DNA of 64,000 bases, taken from NCBI GenBank assembly GCA_030407315.1, contig JALQPE010000534.1, positions 1 to 64,000 of the forward strand. The letters are read 5' to 3'. Origin of the DNA: Asparagopsis taxiformis. Its lineage: Eukaryota > Rhodophyta > Florideophyceae > Bonnemaisoniales > Bonnemaisoniaceae. Below, piece by piece: positions 1-12,090 of the stretch (its first letter is position 1; each line of letters starts with the position of its first letter). The position numbers were made by a program, and so were the translations under genes. The notes under the pieces were generated by a model. The model made no database searches and had not been told where the DNA came from. It was given only the letters and a program-made list of their open reading frames with translations.

Positions 1-3000
1 CTTTCTGCAACGTCTTCATAATCAGATAGCCGAGACACGAGGTCTCGATGATTTTGGTGAGAGAAGGCGACGCCCCATGACGGAGAACATATTAGAATTG
101 ATTTCATCCGATTGATACTCCATCGTCGAACCATCACTAGAAGCATGCCGAATTCCTTTCGCGCGTAGTTGATCACCGCCTAGTCTGTCCTCCATTTTAC
201 GCATGCTCGACTCATTGATGCGGCGACTGCGCGCGATGAAACGGTGCTCGCGCTCGCAAGCCAGCCACAATTTTTAAAAAGACTGCATCTTCGACAGGTC
301 TGGTCCAGCAGCCGCGCGGGTTTGTTTACGGGGATTAGACTGTGTTGAATGTCGGTGTCGACACTACTTATCTGCACGCCAGGTTGTTAAATTCACACGC
401 GGTCGGTCTAGATGCAAGCGAGTGGCTGCGTTGTCCTGCATATTGTATTAGGGGTTGTGACGACTCAAACGGTGAATTTCTGATTTGTACACCAGTACAA
501 CCTGAGATTTCTAGTCACCGCGCGTGACGTCATCATCTAAAAATCATCGCATGGGCACTCATCGACCTGTGGTTGGCTGATATACCGCATGCTTGCCGAG
601 TGTCACGGCGAGCGTGCCACGCTGCAGCCAGCGGTACGTCATCGTCGTGATGGGTGTCTGACGGTTTCTTCTGTTTGTACAGCCCTGTGACGCCCGGCGC
701 TAGATTCAGCCAACTTTATTCCAACAATCCGAGATCGCCTGCCAATCTCGTGTACATTTAGTTGTTGTGGCGCGTTTGCACGTGCAGTATCTAGGGCTCA
801 TACCGAGGGCGAAGTCTCGGTCATTGCTAAGCACTACTTTGTCCAACATTTTACGACGCATGACGCCTCTGTAGCTCTCATTCGCATGTACGTGCCTATT
901 GTTTGTACGTCTCCCTGCCGTTCATTCTTGTTTCTGTTTTGTCTTCCCTGTCGTCGCGGTGCGCCGAATGTTCGAAACACAGCACACACAAAGCTTTAGT
1001 TCGAAATGCGCGAGGTGGAATGACTACCCTTTTGAACTGGAAAAGGGCAAGTTGCCATGCTTTTTTCTGCGTGTCGACCTTCGTCCGCTCAAACCGATCA
1101 CCTCAGTCAACTTGAAACTTTACCGTGAGTGACAAAAGCTAGTGCAACACGGACCTGTACATCTGGCAGGAATTACGTTTTTCGTCCAGACTCATGCGTT
1201 TCCACGACGGTGAAGAACCGCATTTCCAGTCTGCACTGATCACCACTCCATCTGTGTTCATAATGGGAACTTTTCTGTACGGAGCTTGATCGTTTGTGCC
1301 AGTAGCAGACAATTGGGTGATTCCCTAGCGTTGGTTGAAACTCATGATCAACAGTCGGCATTGACAGTATGTACTCTTCAACACATGCAATAGGAATCCT
1401 CTAGATATAACGAGCGATAATGCTACGCAATTCTTCACCGTTTCCTTGCGCGAATTTTGGCTGTAGCAACTCCTCATTCAAACAGTCAATCATTGTACAT
1501 GCTTCACCGACAGATAAGGCCTACCACCCCGTTAGTTTCCGTCCACGATCAACTCAGTAATATCACGTCTAGCATGAGACGAAGAGTGCTTGTTGCAGGG
1601 TAATCTGATTGAAACGCAATGATCCATTCCACAATTTCAACCAATCGCTCGCCAAAATTAGTTCATCTCTTCACCGACAGGCAAAACCAGTTCGCATGTG
1701 TAGTATTTGTCCTTTATATAGCGATGGATAAGTAAGGGCAGGCGTTGTTTGATGACTTTGCTCTACTCATTCCGATTATGATCAAATCTTTCGAGGAAAT
1801 GTAAAACATTGGCAGGTGCCACATCTTCTCATAATTGTTTTAGCCAGTTGTAAGCAACCGCACCATTGGTTGTTCATAACTCTTTCATTCCTTCTCTGCG
1901 ACAATTTCTTCCGATTCAGGGGTGGAATGGTCCGAGCTCGAATCTGAACCAACAATTATACAATTCTGTCCCAGGACATCATATTCATAACGAATTGAAT
2001 ACATATTTTCATTATGCTATTATGCTCACTCTTCTATCGCTAAAAACCAGTACACCCTTCAAATATCTCCTTAGTCCATCATTCTATCCACACGTACCGG
2101 AGAGCGAAAAGTTGTAATTGTATGGAACAGGCCCTCCCCTCCCTTCTCAAACTGGTTCACCGCAGCTAAAGGGTGCGAACGGTGTACGGGAAAAAGAGTT
2201 GTAGACTTTCGAGCACTTCAAGCGCTGTGGAAATGTCTTGATACAAACCAGCTGGAAATCAAACTGACACTATCTTCAAGCTGAAACGTTCAATAACAAG
2301 AACGTTGAAATAATTACGACATTGAACAATTTAATTTTAGTACGTTCATACAACAAATGGCTCACAATAGCTATGAGCCTCAGAGCAACACACAACAAGG
2401 GTGAACAGCTAGATTATAGAATAGTATATAGATAGAGAATGCTGAAGGCTACACAAGGAGGAGCATGATCGAAGACCATCATCGAGGATCATCCGACATC
2501 GTCTGGCAGAGCAATAGCTCTTGCAACCTGAAGCGAGTAATAACTTGCCAGTCACACAAGTCCATAACTTGTTTACATTAAACCTGCTGGTAATAACCAG
2601 TCCACAATCACCTAGTGTCACTGCTGCCACATTCTATCAATGCCCAAGGATTGGCTGGCTCTCGCAGAGAACCAGTCTACAGAGTGCACAGCTGAGACAG
2701 GGAACTGAAATTTTGTTGCGTAGCTCACGGAGCATTTGCTCCAGTAACCGTTTGTGCCGCATTCGTACTGGGCTGGTGGCTTATTCTTCGGCGATCTAGT
2801 CATCGAAGTGACATCCTGTTGCATCAACCAGGTTGGTTGGGGTGAGAAGACGCATAGCCAATATTTCGCCTGACTGGTGACTGAAGTTCATGTTGAAAAT
2901 CTATAGGATGAAGAAGCAGAGCAACGTTATAAGATTAGTCTCGGATATCATTGGGATGAGCTAGTGCATCTTTTGCCACATTGTCGGGATGACCAGGTGT

Positions 3001-4789
3001 CCCTAGAAAATCCATATTGCTCCGCCTGATGCTACAATCTCTGGAAAGGAATGAATGGCGAGATCGTGCTTGATATCTGACATCGACATTTCGGGTTCCT
3101 GAACTGGGAAAAACACGCACTGGGCCCGGACCGAGGCTGCTGCGACTTTGCTTGTGTTCGCTCTCTTGTTTTTCAAGCATCGTGTCGACGTCGTGCATCA
3201 TGTCGCAGAGACGGAACCAAGTTTTCATGCTCCAGTTTGTGAACGAAGCAACGCCCCAGAGAACTGATTGGCGGGAGTATGCGGAGCCGCACTGGAACGA
3301 CTTGTAGACTTCATTGATCGTCTTTTCAAACATTTTGGTGAAAAGCTGAATGTGCTCTGCAGCCTACTTTCAATCGCACTCAAAAGTAAGACTACATTCT
3401 ACCATTTTGATGTATGGGTATATTGGTGAGCTCAATTTCCTATTTGGAACTGGACTGGGCTGGGTTGAAGAGAGGTGAGGTGTAGAGATGAGTGATACAG
3501 ATGGTGAAGACCGGGGGATAGATGAAAAACGTTACTTGTTTGTGCATTGTTTAGAATGGTGGAGAGCAGTGTGTTTGGTACAAATAGTTCGGACGAACAG
3601 ATGGAGAATCACATGTTGGAACAGGGTAGGAGAGGAGTTGATCAGAAATCTGGGTTCAGAAGATGCGGAGGTCAGTCACGATGAGACGGTACAAATAGGA
3701 TCGTTACGAGAACTATAATCGAACGGACTTGAATATGGAGAGAACCGAAATGGAAAGCGCATCATTTGGCTTGTTGATGACGCCGACATGCGTTAGGATA
3801 CGCGCTTCTGAAGAACTTTATTTCAGTGACATGGGAGGACCTGCGAAAAATCATTGTCGAGAGTCCAAATATTACAATTCGTTTGCATAGTGAATCGTAC
3901 ATGGGTGCTCAGAGAAATGGTACTTTTGTTCTGATACCACGGGGATTGAATTGAGTACTGGGGATAGAGTAATTCGAATGCGTAAGAAAGCGGCAAAGTA
4001 GAGTTGCATATTTATATTTTCTTACGTCATGTGACATGAAACCTTGCAATACTTCCAACTTCATCAAACACACCTAGTGGATGTATATTTATTCGATGGT
4101 TCTAGAAATGTTGTAGGTTCGCATAAGGTACCAGGTGAACGAGAGTACACTCGTGTGTATGTGCAGCAGACCCAGGAAAAATATAACGAAGTTGTAGAGA
4201 ACTAGGAGGCTCCATATATACTGCTCGCTTTGCTACTGTGAAAGAACACATCTCTTGGGGAGCACACAGGACCCTTGTCAAGAGGATGAATGGAATGTTA
4301 AATTGTGTACTTCCGATGCAACATTAGCAAATACAGGGACCACGTTGTATGTTCTGTTAAGAAGTGGTTGAGAATAGCGTGCGGATGCCTTGAATTCCGC
4401 ATGCGACTCAAGAGAGACTTCGTTTGATGATTGAAACTGAACTGTTACCGTAGATACCTCGAGCTGTATTTCTACTATGTAATGGACATCTACGTTCCCA
4501 ACTCTCGAACATGTAGCAATGCAGGACAGCGTGGCCCTGGTGCTGTTTAACGAGAACATCAGCCGGAAGTTACAGTAGAAACGTACGCTTGTTCCTTGAG
4601 TACTATTAAAAAGCAACGGCCGAAAGCGACAAGAGTCGATGCGTCAATTTCCCCTGTTTGTCCTCTTGTCCACGACGGGCTTCGTGTATTCCTTTCATAA
4701 TTGCAATATCCCACATTGACATTAGCAGCAAGCTTGGAACTGTTCAACTACTGGTCCCCACCTATCATCGGCTCACTTTATCAATTTTC
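1..4789. other. No recognised gene
   Basis: Only short open frames occur here on both strands and none shows a domain or motif I recognise. No tRNA, LTR pair or tandem array was seen. The best single frame is annotated separately at 2935-3333. Homology with the other germin copies begins only near 4840. Confidence 0.5.
2935..3333 (-). CDS. Hypothetical protein, 132 aa
   Basis: This is the longest open frame in the first 4.8 kb. The protein is polar, with no signal peptide, membrane segment or known motif visible. A short acidic/basic stretch around residues 50-65 could form a helix. It may be a small host gene, an exon, or chance. The surrounding DNA gives no supporting neighbour. Confidence 0.2.
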   Translation of the reverse strand: MFEKTINEVYKSFQCGSAYSRQSVLWGVASFTNWSMKTWFRLCDMMHDVDTMLEKQESEHKQSRSSLGPGPVRVFPSSGTRNVDVRYQARSRHSFLSRDCSIRRSNMDFLGTPGHPDNVAKDALAHPNDIRD

Positions 4790-5505
4790 CTAACTTTTCT
4801 CAACCCTATCAACACCCCATTCCACACATTTCTCATTGCAGATACTACCTCCATCGCCACATCACATCGATCGGTTGCTCCAGAGGACCATGCGATGCAG
4901 TACGTTACTGTCCGGACGTTACAATCGCCAAGATGCACGACATAAAACGTGTTGAGGTTGAACGTGGATGAAATGAAGTCTCATTACGTATTGCGATTAG
5001 TAGTCAGTCATATAAATCGTGGAATTTTAAAGAATAATCAACGGATCATCGTAAAGGACCGTCGGCGCCGCTGCGCCGCCCGGTCCGTTCTGACGGATGG
5101 GGACGCCACCGTCCCATCCATCCACGGTGCGTGCATGCACCCCAGCGCCGTGCTTTTCCGTGCTCCATTGGAGCTATCTGCGTCCCCGACTGCCACACTA
5201 CAATGAAAGTGCTAAGTGGCCTGGTGTGCGCCAGTCCACAACGCTCTCCAGCCAAACCTGCATCAACAAAACCACCACGTCACTGACGTGACGTCACCAG
5301 CTTCCTACAGCGACCCAATTCAATGCCTCTCCCTGGGAGAGGGATAAGAGAATCTTGTATTTCCCCACCACTCCATTATGACGCACCGATCACAATCAAT
5401 TCACAGAATTGAATCCATACCCTACTCCAGGCTAGCGTCGCCACCGACTCTCGCTCCCTGTTCGATGGTCCTCCTCCTGTCCTACCTCCTATCATTCCCT
5501 TTGAG

Positions 5506-5514
5506 TATATAAAA
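5506..5514 (+). promoter_or_regulatory. TATA box of germin-like copy G1
   Basis: TATATAAAA lies about 120 bp upstream of the G1 start codon. The homologous positions upstream of G2 and G3 read CATTTAAAC and CACTTAAAC, so only G1 keeps a consensus TATA element. Confidence 0.6.
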
Positions 5515-5634
5515 GCGACACAACCTCGCTCAGCACACATCCATCATCACCTTGCCATCGAACTGCAGCATTCAGCCGTCCATCCACCCGCTCATCCCCA
5601 ACACATCTTCCTCATCCCGTTGCACCCCGCTCCA

Positions 5635-6147
5635 ATGGCTCGCTTCAACACACTCTCCCTCCTCGCCCTGCTTTCCTGCCTCATCTCCCTCTCCCTCGCC
5701 TCGATTCCCAGTCTGGGCCTCGACACTGCCCCGGCTGTGCGCTCTGGCCTAAGAAACCGTGACTTCCGCATCCAGTTCTTCCGTGCTACCCAGGTCAACA
5801 CCCCCAACTTCAAGGTTTCCATTGCAGATCTCAATAACTTCCCCGCCCTCGCTGCCACCGACGTCCAGTCCACCATTGTCCGTGTGTTCCTCAAAGCTGG
5901 CCAGCCGTTTATTCCCCACTACCACCCTCGCGCTACCGAGACGCTCAATGCCCTCCAGGGCACATTCCGCATTTCGTTCCGATTCGAGGGTCTCGGTGAG
6001 GTCAGAACGGTGACCAATGTTATTCGAGCAGGCGAATCTACTGTGTTCCCGCAGGGCTTGGTTCATGAAACGGAGTGCATCAGCAAGACGGACTGTGTGT
6101 TCCTGTCTGTCTTTAACTCTGCTGATCCGGGCACTGTTCCTGTGTAA
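5635..6147 (+). CDS. Secreted germin-like cupin protein (copy G1)
   Basis: The protein has 170 aa. I chose the start at MARF rather than the upstream in-frame ATG at 5620 because it begins a clean signal peptide (residues 1-22, Leu/Ser-rich) and is conserved in all three copies. A single cupin_1/germin domain spans about residues 45-165. The germin box supplies H95, H97 and E102, and the second box (GES..FPQGLVHE) supplies H144, so all four metal ligands are present. Germins of this fold are extracellular Mn-binding proteins, some with oxalate oxidase or superoxide dismutase activity; which applies here cannot be read from sequence. It is somewhat shorter than the roughly 200-residue plant germins. 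It converges on a Spondin_N gene 1173 bp downstream. This copy differs from the others at residue 49 (F instead of S). Confidence 0.88.
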   Translation: MARFNTLSLLALLSCLISLSLASIPSLGLDTAPAVRSGLRNRDFRIQFFRATQVNTPNFKVSIADLNNFPALAATDVQSTIVRVFLKAGQPFIPHYHPRATETLNALQGTFRISFRFEGLGEVRTVTNVIRAGESTVFPQGLVHETECISKTDCVFLSVFNSADPGTVPV

Positions 6148-7320
6148 ACACGGCATGGATTGATAGTTTCGGAGGTGCATTTCTAGAGCACAAGACTAAC
6201 TGTTGTGACATGATAACTCTATTATTCATGGTATGCAAATTTATTGGTATGTGTGAGTAAGTGTATGTGCACGCATTTTTCACTTCTGTCCACCTTCTCT
6301 GTTGGTCACCTGCCTGTGTCAATGAGTCGGTGAACATTACCAGTTTTGTTGGCTCCACTCCATTATACTTTTGTTCTAGCTCAAGACAGCTGCCTAGCTA
6401 GCTCAACTTGTGTGTATATCTACTGACGCTCAACCAAATCACTATAAATTGCATTACAATAAACAACGTTTCACCAAGAACAACAATCGTTTCCAGCTTT
6501 CATTCTACTTCTCCACTCTCACCCGTTCAGAAATGAACCAGTCATTCTTCAGTAATGCCCCGTTCTTAGAGATATAAATCTGCTGCTATCTCTCACCCAA
6601 ACGCCTTGTTTCCATCGCATTGCATCGCATTGCAAAGTACTGCAAAGTCATGAAAAGTTATACAGCAGATACTCCGCTTGAAATATAACCATCTGTTCAT
6701 GAGGTCAGATGAAGCAGAATCATCACATCATTCTGGGGAATGATTTCACCTTGACTCGAATCGAGCCAGGTTGATGCCTCCAGAATACCAGAAAAATATA
6801 ATGACCGAAGGCACATACAGAGGATACAGCGTTTCGTATTGGCATAAATACTCGTATATATGGCGGAAGTGAACAAACCTACCGTCCTCATGTCACATCT
6901 TCTGCCTCCCTCTTCGACCCCAATTTGCTGTATCCTCCACATTCAACTAATTTAGCAATTTCTCAAGACCCGAGAGTAGATTGACCAAGGGAGTAATGCT
7001 GAGAGCAACTCTGTCCAATATCAGTCCCGACTCTCACTATTGCTTATCATTACCCACCTAGAACCACTCCATTGATTCACTCAAGCCACTCGCCCAATCA
7101 CCGTTTCGTCTTGCACTTCACAATCATTATTCTTTCCGTCTAGTTTACTCCAGCTAGTAGTCTACTGCCCTATCCACTGCACATACACTATCGGTCCAAG
7201 CATGTACACCCACGCACACACGCTAACATGCACGCACGCACACATACTCGCTTATTACCATTCTCAAAATCAACTCCCACCTCCCTTCTATTCGGCGTGG
7301 GAACCCCCTCTCCTATGTCC
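6148..7320. other. Convergent intergenic region
   Basis: This 1173-bp stretch between the convergent germin and spondin genes has no coding signal. It is repeated almost perfectly in inverse at 10300-11472 and in part at 30039-31010. The short frames on both strands have no domain. It must hold both 3' ends; AATAAA-like strings occur, for example near 6458, but no terminator can be assigned with confidence. Confidence 0.6.
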
Positions 7321-8019
7321 TCAGATCCTCTCAATCGTGTACCGACCAACATTACGCCCCTCAAACCGGTCCGTCTCGTCCTCCACCAACGGAGCAATGT
7401 TCTTCTGCGGCACCGTCGGGAGGTCCAGCGACAAATCAAGCGGCGGCGTAAACTCACGCCCATCGTCCACTCCACTGTCGTACGCAATCAAATCTCCAGC
7501 CATCCGCCTCACAAATCGCCCCCGAGACACATCAAACAAGTTACGATTGTTAATCTGCACAATCCAGTCCGGAGACGGCGCAATCATTCCCAGCACTGTC
7601 ACAAACGGATGCGCACAATCCACCCTCAGAATCACGCTAGTCGATTTGCCAGGCATCGTCACTGCACCCGCATCCACGACAGACAAAACCCCACGCCCCT
7701 GTCGTCGCAAACGTCGTCCCAGTTGGATAATTCGGGTGTTCACTCCAGTCTCCGCCACCTGCTCAACAGGTCCGTTCGCAAATCCGCGTATCGTGAAAAA
7801 CGATTGTCGGTTCGAGTGCGAAAACGCAGCCAGCGGCGAGTACACCAGCCCATCGGACGGGATCAGATCCCCGAAATTCTCCGCGGTCAGCAGGTTGAAG
7901 AACGTCACCCTGTATTTCGCAGATCCCCGACATCCAGGGAACGGAAGATCCTCGATCGCAGCAGAACCTGCCACCAGCACAGCCGCCACAAACACAGAAC
8001 AAATCATGCGAGAAAACAT
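7321..8019 (-). CDS. Secreted Spondin_N domain protein (copy S1)
   Basis: The protein has 232 aa from the MFSRM start, which is the initiator shared by all three copies. The frame stays open 174 nt upstream, but that stretch overlaps the TATA region. A signal peptide covers residues 1-21. The rest is one Spondin_N-like domain: the YRVTFFN strand, a 'YSPLAAFSH' segment, an AETG turn, a 'GAVTMPGKS' strand, 'MIAPSPDW' and the terminal 'AYDSGVD' acidic motif that in this family contributes to metal or ligand binding. Spondin_N proteins are extracellular matrix or adhesion proteins in animals, and stand-alone secreted forms occur in microbes and algae. It converges with germin G1. Confidence 0.82.
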   Translation of the reverse strand: MFSRMICSVFVAAVLVAGSAAIEDLPFPGCRGSAKYRVTFFNLLTAENFGDLIPSDGLVYSPLAAFSHSNRQSFFTIRGFANGPVEQVAETGVNTRIIQLGRRLRRQGRGVLSVVDAGAVTMPGKSTSVILRVDCAHPFVTVLGMIAPSPDWIVQINNRNLFDVSRGRFVRRMAGDLIAYDSGVDDGREFTPPLDLSLDLPTVPQKNIAPLVEDETDRFEGRNVGRYTIERI

Positions 8020-8182
8020 CATTCCAGCACAACAACAACGAAAACTGGACAAACAAACAAACAAACGAACAGATAAACGAACAAACCGAGCAACCCAGTT
8101 GACTAAGCTAGTGCACTTGATCAACAATAACAAATGTGAGTGTGACCGCCGAATTGATGTGGACACCGACACTCCCAGCTTT

Positions 8183-8190
8183 CTTATATA
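8183..8190 (-). promoter_or_regulatory. TATA box of spondin copy S1
   Basis: TATATAAG on the minus strand lies about 165 bp upstream of the chosen start. It is also intact for S3 (26810-26817) but mutated for S2 (9430-9437). Confidence 0.55.
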
Positions 8191-8279
8191 CACAACCGAG
8201 GTAGTATCTCGCCCACACTACTACCACTCGTCATCCACTTGTACCGTTTCGCCCAGAATTCTTCTCAATCGTTCGTTAG

Positions 8280-8294
8280 CCCCCCCCCCCCCCC
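8280..8294 (+). repeat. Homopolymer C15
   Basis: A run of 15 C. The inverted counterpart in the right arm (9331-9340) is only 10 G, one of the few differences between the two arms. Confidence 0.9.
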
Positions 8295-8581
8295 ATTCGG
8301 TCGCTCGCCAGCGCACACGCTCAACTGATCAGTCGTTCGCTGAGTTTGGTACGCCCATCACCGTATCGGTGATTCGATTGTCCTCGCGCAGAGGAGGATC
8401 ACGAATACATCATTCATAGACGCAGAGGTTGGTTGGTGGATTGAAGCTGCCACAAAGCTGCAGTGAATCGGCTCAGCGACTGGAACAATCGCTGCGCGTG
8501 CGTGGCAGATTAGAGGACTGGGGGAGAGAAACTGGAAATCGAGCGAGAGGCGCGGGAGAGAAACAAAACAACGAATAGTTG

Positions 8582-9043
8582 GATCGTATCAGGCCAGATG
8601 ATGATGTCTCAGATGTTGTATACGTGTACTACAGGAATCTTTTGTTCCGTTAAATTGTTGAAATAAATCACGTATGTGATGTTTGTATCGTCTTTAGGAA
8701 GTTTGTTCAAGAGAAGCCCCGCCAGTCAACCGAACCTTTCGAGAGTTCATATCTAGAAACACGCTGGTCAAGCTTAGTTGGACACTTTAATTTAGTACCG
8801 GTTAGGAATGACACGGTCGTATAAGATTGCCATCTGGAGAACAAAGTCGAGGGGCATCACCACTGCGATGGCAGCAGCGCCTTACAGATCGTCATCATAT
8901 GTTGTGAAACGTGTAGAAACACATCCATTGGTTTCAATTCGACACCGCCTAAATTTAAACGGGAAAAGCTATCCTGTAATACACGTGTACAACTTCTCAC
9001 CCACCCGTCTACTGCCAGTAGTCTACAGGCCTCCCAAAAGACA
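8582..9043. other. Central spacer of the inverted repeat
   Basis: These 462 bp separate the arms and are not palindromic themselves. The frame starting at 8808 is open, but it runs into the reverse of arm sequence and encodes nothing recognisable. No origin-like or RNA feature was seen. Confidence 0.75.
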
Positions 9044-9429
9044 CAACTATTCGTTGTTTTGTTTCTCTCCCGCGCCTCTCGCTCGATTTCCAGTTTCTCT
9101 CCCCCAGTCCTCTAATCTGCCACGCACGCGCAGCGATTGTTCCAGTCGCTGAGCCGATTCACTGCAGCTTTGTGGCAGCTTCAATCCACCAACCAACCTC
9201 TGCGTCTATGAATGATGTATTCGTGATCCTCCTCTGCGCGAGGACAATCGAATCACCGATACGGTGATGGGCGTACCAAACTCAGCGAACGACTGATCAG
9301 TTGAGCGTGTGCGCTGGCGAGCGACCGAATGGGGGGGGGGCTAACGAACGATTGAGAAGAATTCTGGGCGAAACGGTACAAGTGGATGACGAGTGGTAGT
9401 AGTGTGGGCGAGATACTACCTCGGTTGTG

Positions 9430-9437
9430 TATACAAG
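9430..9437 (+). promoter_or_regulatory. Mutated TATA box of spondin copy S2
   Basis: It reads TATACAAG where S1 and S3 have TATATAAG. This single T-to-C change is one of very few differences between the arms near the gene. Confidence 0.5.
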
Positions 9438-9600
9438 AAAGCTGGGAGTGTCGGTGTCCACATCAATTCGGCGGTCACACTCACATTTGTTATTGTTGAT
9501 CAAGTGCACTAGCTTAGTCAACTGGGTTGCTCGGTTTGTTCGTTTATCTGTTCGTTTGTTTGTTTGTTTGTCCAGTTTTCGTTGTTGTTGTGCTGGAATG

Positions 9601-10299
9601 ATGTTTTCTCGCATGATTTGTTCTGTGTTTGTGGCGGCTGTGCTGGTGGCAGGTTCTGCTGCGATCGAGGATCTTCCGTTCCCTGGATGTCGGGGATCTG
9701 CGAAATACAGGGTGACGTTCTTCAACCTGCTGACCGCGGAGAATTTCGGGGATCTGATCCCGTCCGATGGGCTGGTGTACTCGCCGCTGGCTGCGTTTTC
9801 GCACTCGAACCGACAATCGTTTTTCACGATACGCGGATTTGCGAACGGACCTGTTGAGCAGGTGGCGGAGACTGGAGTGAACACCCGAATTATCCAACTG
9901 GGACGACGTTTGCGACGACAGGGGCGTGGGGTTTTGTCTGTCGTGGATGCGGGTGCAGTGACGATGCCTGGCAAATCGACTAGCGTGATTCTGAGGGTGG
10001 ATTGTGCGCATCCGTTTGTGACAGTGCTGGGAATGATTGCGCCGTCTCCGGACTGGATTGTGCAGATTAACAATCGTAACTTGTTTGATGTGTCTCGGGG
10101 GCGATTTGTGAGGCGGATGGCTGGAGATTTGATTGCGTACGACAGTGGAGTGGACGATGGGCGTGAGTTTACGCCGCCGCTTGATTTGTCGCTGGACCTC
10201 CCGACGGTGCCGCAGAAGAACATTGCTCCGTTGGTGGAGGACGAGACGGACCGGTTTGAGGGGCGTAATGTTGGTCGGTACACGATTGAGAGGATCTGA
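9601..10299 (+). CDS. Secreted Spondin_N domain protein (copy S2)
   Basis: The 232-aa product looks identical in sequence to S1, with the signal peptide at residues 1-21 followed by the Spondin_N-like domain. It lies on the opposite strand as part of the inverted repeat. An extra in-frame ATG directly precedes the chosen one (9598). The gene is intact, but its TATA box carries a point change, so expression may differ from S1. It converges on the interrupted germin copy G2. Confidence 0.8.
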   Translation: MFSRMICSVFVAAVLVAGSAAIEDLPFPGCRGSAKYRVTFFNLLTAENFGDLIPSDGLVYSPLAAFSHSNRQSFFTIRGFANGPVEQVAETGVNTRIIQLGRRLRRQGRGVLSVVDAGAVTMPGKSTSVILRVDCAHPFVTVLGMIAPSPDWIVQINNRNLFDVSRGRFVRRMAGDLIAYDSGVDDGREFTPPLDLSLDLPTVPQKNIAPLVEDETDRFEGRNVGRYTIERI

Positions 10300-11737
10300 G
10301 GACATAGGAGAGGGGGTTCCCACGCCGAATAGAAGGGAGGTGGGAGTTGATTTTGAGAATGGTAATAAGCGAGTATGTGTGCGTGCGTGCATGTTAGCGT
10401 GTGTGCGTGGGTGTACATGCTTGGACCGATAGTGTATGTGCAGTGGATAGGGCAGTAGACTACTAGCTGGAGTAAACTAGACGGAAAGAATAATGATTGT
10501 GAAGTGCAAGACGAAACGGTGATTGGGCGAGTGGCTTGAGTGAATCAATGGAGTGGTTCTAGGTGGGTAATGATAAGCAATAGTGAGAGTCGGGACTGAT
10601 ATTGGACAGAGTTGCTCTCAGCATTACTCCCTTGGTCAATCTACTCTCGGGTCTTGAGAAATTGCTAAATTAGTTGAATGTGGAGGATACAGCAAATTGG
10701 GGTCGAAGAGGGAGGCAGAAGATGTGACATGAGGACGGTAGGTTTGTTCACTTCCGCCATATATACGAGTATTTATGCCAATACGAAACGCTGTATCCTC
10801 TGTATGTGCCTTCGGTCATTATATTTTTCTGGTATTCTGGAGGCATCAACCTGGCTCGATTCGAGTCAAGGTGAAATCATTCCCCAGAATGATGTGATGA
10901 TTCTGCTTCATCTGACCTCATGAACAGATGGTTATATTTCAAGCGGAGTATCTGCTGTATAACTTTTCATGACTTTGCAGTACTTTGCAATGCGATGCAA
11001 TGCGATGGAAACAAGGCGTTTGGGTGAGAGATAGCAGCAGATTTATATCTCTAAGAACGGGGCATTACTGAAGAATGACTGGTTCATTTCTGAACGGGTG
11101 AGAGTGGAGAAGTAGAATGAAAGCTGGAAACGATTGTTGTTCTTGGTGAAACGTTGTTTATTGTAATGCAATTTATAGTGATTTGGTTGAGCGTCAGTAG
11201 ATATACACACAAGTTGAGCTAGCTAGGCAGCTGTCTTGAGCTAGAACAAAAGTATAATGGAGTGGAGCCAACAAAACTGGTAATGTTCACCGACTCATTG
11301 ACACAGGCAGGTGACCAACAGAGAAGGTGGACAGAAGTGAAAAATGCGTGCACATACACTTACTCACACATACCAATAAATTTGCATACCATGAATAATA
11401 GAGTTATCATGTCACAACAGTTAGTCTTGTGCTCTAGAAATGCACCTCTGAAACTATCAATCCATGCCGTGTTTACACAGGAACAGTGCCCGGATCAGCA
11501 GAGTTGAAGACAGACAGGAACACACAGTCCGTCTTGCTGATGCACTCCGTTTCATGAACCAAGCCCTGCGGGAACACAGTAGATTCGCCTGCTCGAATAA
11601 CATTGGTCACCGTTCTGACCTCACCGAGACCCTCGAATCGGAACGAAATGCGGAATGTGCCCTGGAGGGCATTGAGCGTCTCGGTAGCGCGAGGGTGGTA
11701 GTGGGGAATAAACGGCTGGCCAGCTTTGAGGAACACA

Positions 11738-11742
11738 CGGAC
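11738..11742. repeat. Target-site duplication CGGAC (with 17325-17329)
   Basis: CGGAC borders both ends of the Gypsy element and occurs once at the same place in the uninterrupted G1 and G3 genes, which proves the insertion point. Confidence 0.93.
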
Positions 11743-12090
11743 TGGTGCAAGTTGTGCAATTCCTACGCTGCAGGATCAGCGTGTGCAGTTCCGCCGTGGC
11801 GGGATAAACCAGTGAGATCGATCCAGAGTGATATTTTAATACGATTTGATTTCACGGCGCATACAATTGATAGCTATTGGTCAAGTTTGTATAGACCAAC
11901 CCTTTGCGCCTCGGTAAGCTTCTCTATCGATATTGAACCTTCGGCTGTTCAGGATGGCAAGCTAGTTGTACATCTGTGCCTTCTTCTAGGCATTATGAAG
12001 TACTCGTCTCCCTATATTACCTAGCCTCTCAAGAAAATAAACTAGAGAGCTACCATCGTAGCGACATTATTGTTCTACATGCGAGCAAAA
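11743..12090 (+). repeat. 5' LTR of the Gypsy element
   Basis: 348 bp, matching 16977-17324 with no difference noticed by eye. The internal region begins at 12091. Confidence 0.92.

Larger units (their letters stand above)
4840..8581 (+). repeat. Left arm of giant inverted repeat (germin-spondin unit)
   Basis: The segment reappears inverted at 9044-24190. The inner edge is sharp at 8581, where the motif CAACGAATAGTTG faces its complement starting at 9044. The outer edge is gradual, with alignable flank to about 4840. The arm is about 3742 bp. The right arm is about 3777 bp once its two transposons and their TSD copies are subtracted. It contains an intact germin-like gene and a convergent Spondin_N gene. 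Confidence 0.9.

Noticed and set aside
1630..1760. Short plus-strand stretch reading like a retroelement RNase H 'LFTD' segment
   Set aside because: Only about a dozen residues fit, and no neighbouring RT or integrase trace could be found.
7202..8419. 405-codon frame on the plus strand opposite spondin S1 (and its mirror at 9297-10418)
   Set aside because: It is antisense to a gene with clear domain and signal peptide. Its composition is low-complexity with no motif, and it is open only because of the codon bias of the spondin gene.
11464..12024. 186-codon frame spanning germin 3' end and LTR
   Set aside because: It reads antisense germin into the LTR, so it is an artefact of the insertion.
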